Shown here one piece after another: positions 6,704 through 6,817 of a stretch of 6,817 bases of DNA; position 1 is the stretch's first letter; each line of letters begins with the position of its first letter. Origin of the DNA: Pseudomonadota bacterium. Its GTDB lineage: Bacteria > Pseudomonadota > Gammaproteobacteria > Burkholderiales > Burkholderiaceae_D. The translations under genes and the position numbers were made by a program. The DNA is taken from the NCBI GenBank assembly GCA_018241865.1, contig JAFECY010000005.1:1-6817 (forward strand), given 5' to 3'. The notes under the pieces were generated by a model, which saw only the letters and a list, made by a program, of their open reading frames with translations, was not told the DNA's origin and searched no databases.

Positions 6704-6817
6704 CTACGCGGCGACGATACGAAACTCGGTGGCCTTGGCGACAGGGCGCACGATGGTGTAGCTACCAGTGAAGGCGGCAAGCGGCGAGATGAATTGGCTC
6801 TTGCGCTGGTATCTGGG
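6704..6817 (-). CDS. C-terminal end of an unrecognised protein (cut by right edge)
   Basis: Reading leftward from the window edge, the minus strand is open for 37 codons and stops with TAG (complement of 6704-6706), 100 bases before the rep start. The visible tail contains FISPLAAFTGSYTIVRP and ends TEFRIVAA. The alternating hydrophobic pattern is beta-strand-like and could be the last strands of an Ig-like or similar beta domain, but that is a guess. In the competing frame the same bases give Ser/Pro/Arg-rich sequence typical of non-coding translation. I do not recognise the family. With so little visible, a chance open frame cannot be excluded. Confidence 0.45.
   Translation of the reverse strand, partial: PRYQRKSQFISPLAAFTGSYTIVRPVAKATEFRIVAA

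Noticed and set aside
6604..6780. Upstream extension of rep to an ATG at 6780
   Set aside because: The extra 59 residues are Ser/Pro/Arg-rich, cross a likely -10 box and overlap the end of another frame; the helicase is already full length from 6603.

Overview
The window looks like ordinary chromosome from a betaproteobacterium, most likely order Burkholderiales and perhaps family Oxalobacteraceae. This is an inference from moderately high GC with strong GC-ending codon bias, an E. coli-like Rep helicase, a patatin/acetoacetate decarboxylase pair, and a secreted histidine-rich protein of a style I associate with that group. I see no insertion sequence, integrase, tRNA, rRNA, CRISPR array or phage gene, and no complete new defence-like or mobile system.

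Layout, left to right. (1) 1-479, minus strand: the 5' part of a secreted serine lipase/esterase with a signal peptide, cut by the left edge. (2) 480-900: a divergent intergenic region of about 420 bases with no convincing gene. It holds several inverted repeats and a likely promoter for the next gene. (3) 901-1998, plus strand: a membrane-bound diguanylate cyclase (six predicted membrane segments, then a GGDEF domain with intact active and inhibitory sites). (4) 2025-4411, minus strand: three closely spaced genes that look like one operon, transcribed in the order patatin-like phospholipase (DUF3734 type), acetoacetate decarboxylase, and a small secreted His/Asp-tailed protein. The gaps are 45 and 32 bases. 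The operon converges on the cyclase gene with a 26-base gap. (5) 4412-4554: a short promoter region for the operon. (6) 4555-6603, minus strand: the replication-restart helicase Rep, complete. (7) 6604-6703: the rep promoter region. (8) 6704-6817, minus strand: the last 37 codons of an unrecognised gene entering from the right edge.

How they work together: the patatin hydrolase and acetoacetate decarboxylase suggest lipid or polyhydroxybutyrate/ketone-body turnover (acyl-ester hydrolysis and acetoacetate to acetone plus CO2). The 3-hydroxybutyrate dehydrogenase that I recall often accompanying them is absent here. The lipase and cyclase are independent, divergently transcribed units, and rep is a housekeeping gene. 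The points most worth a second look are the operon with its His-rich third member and the dyad-symmetric element over the cyclase promoter.
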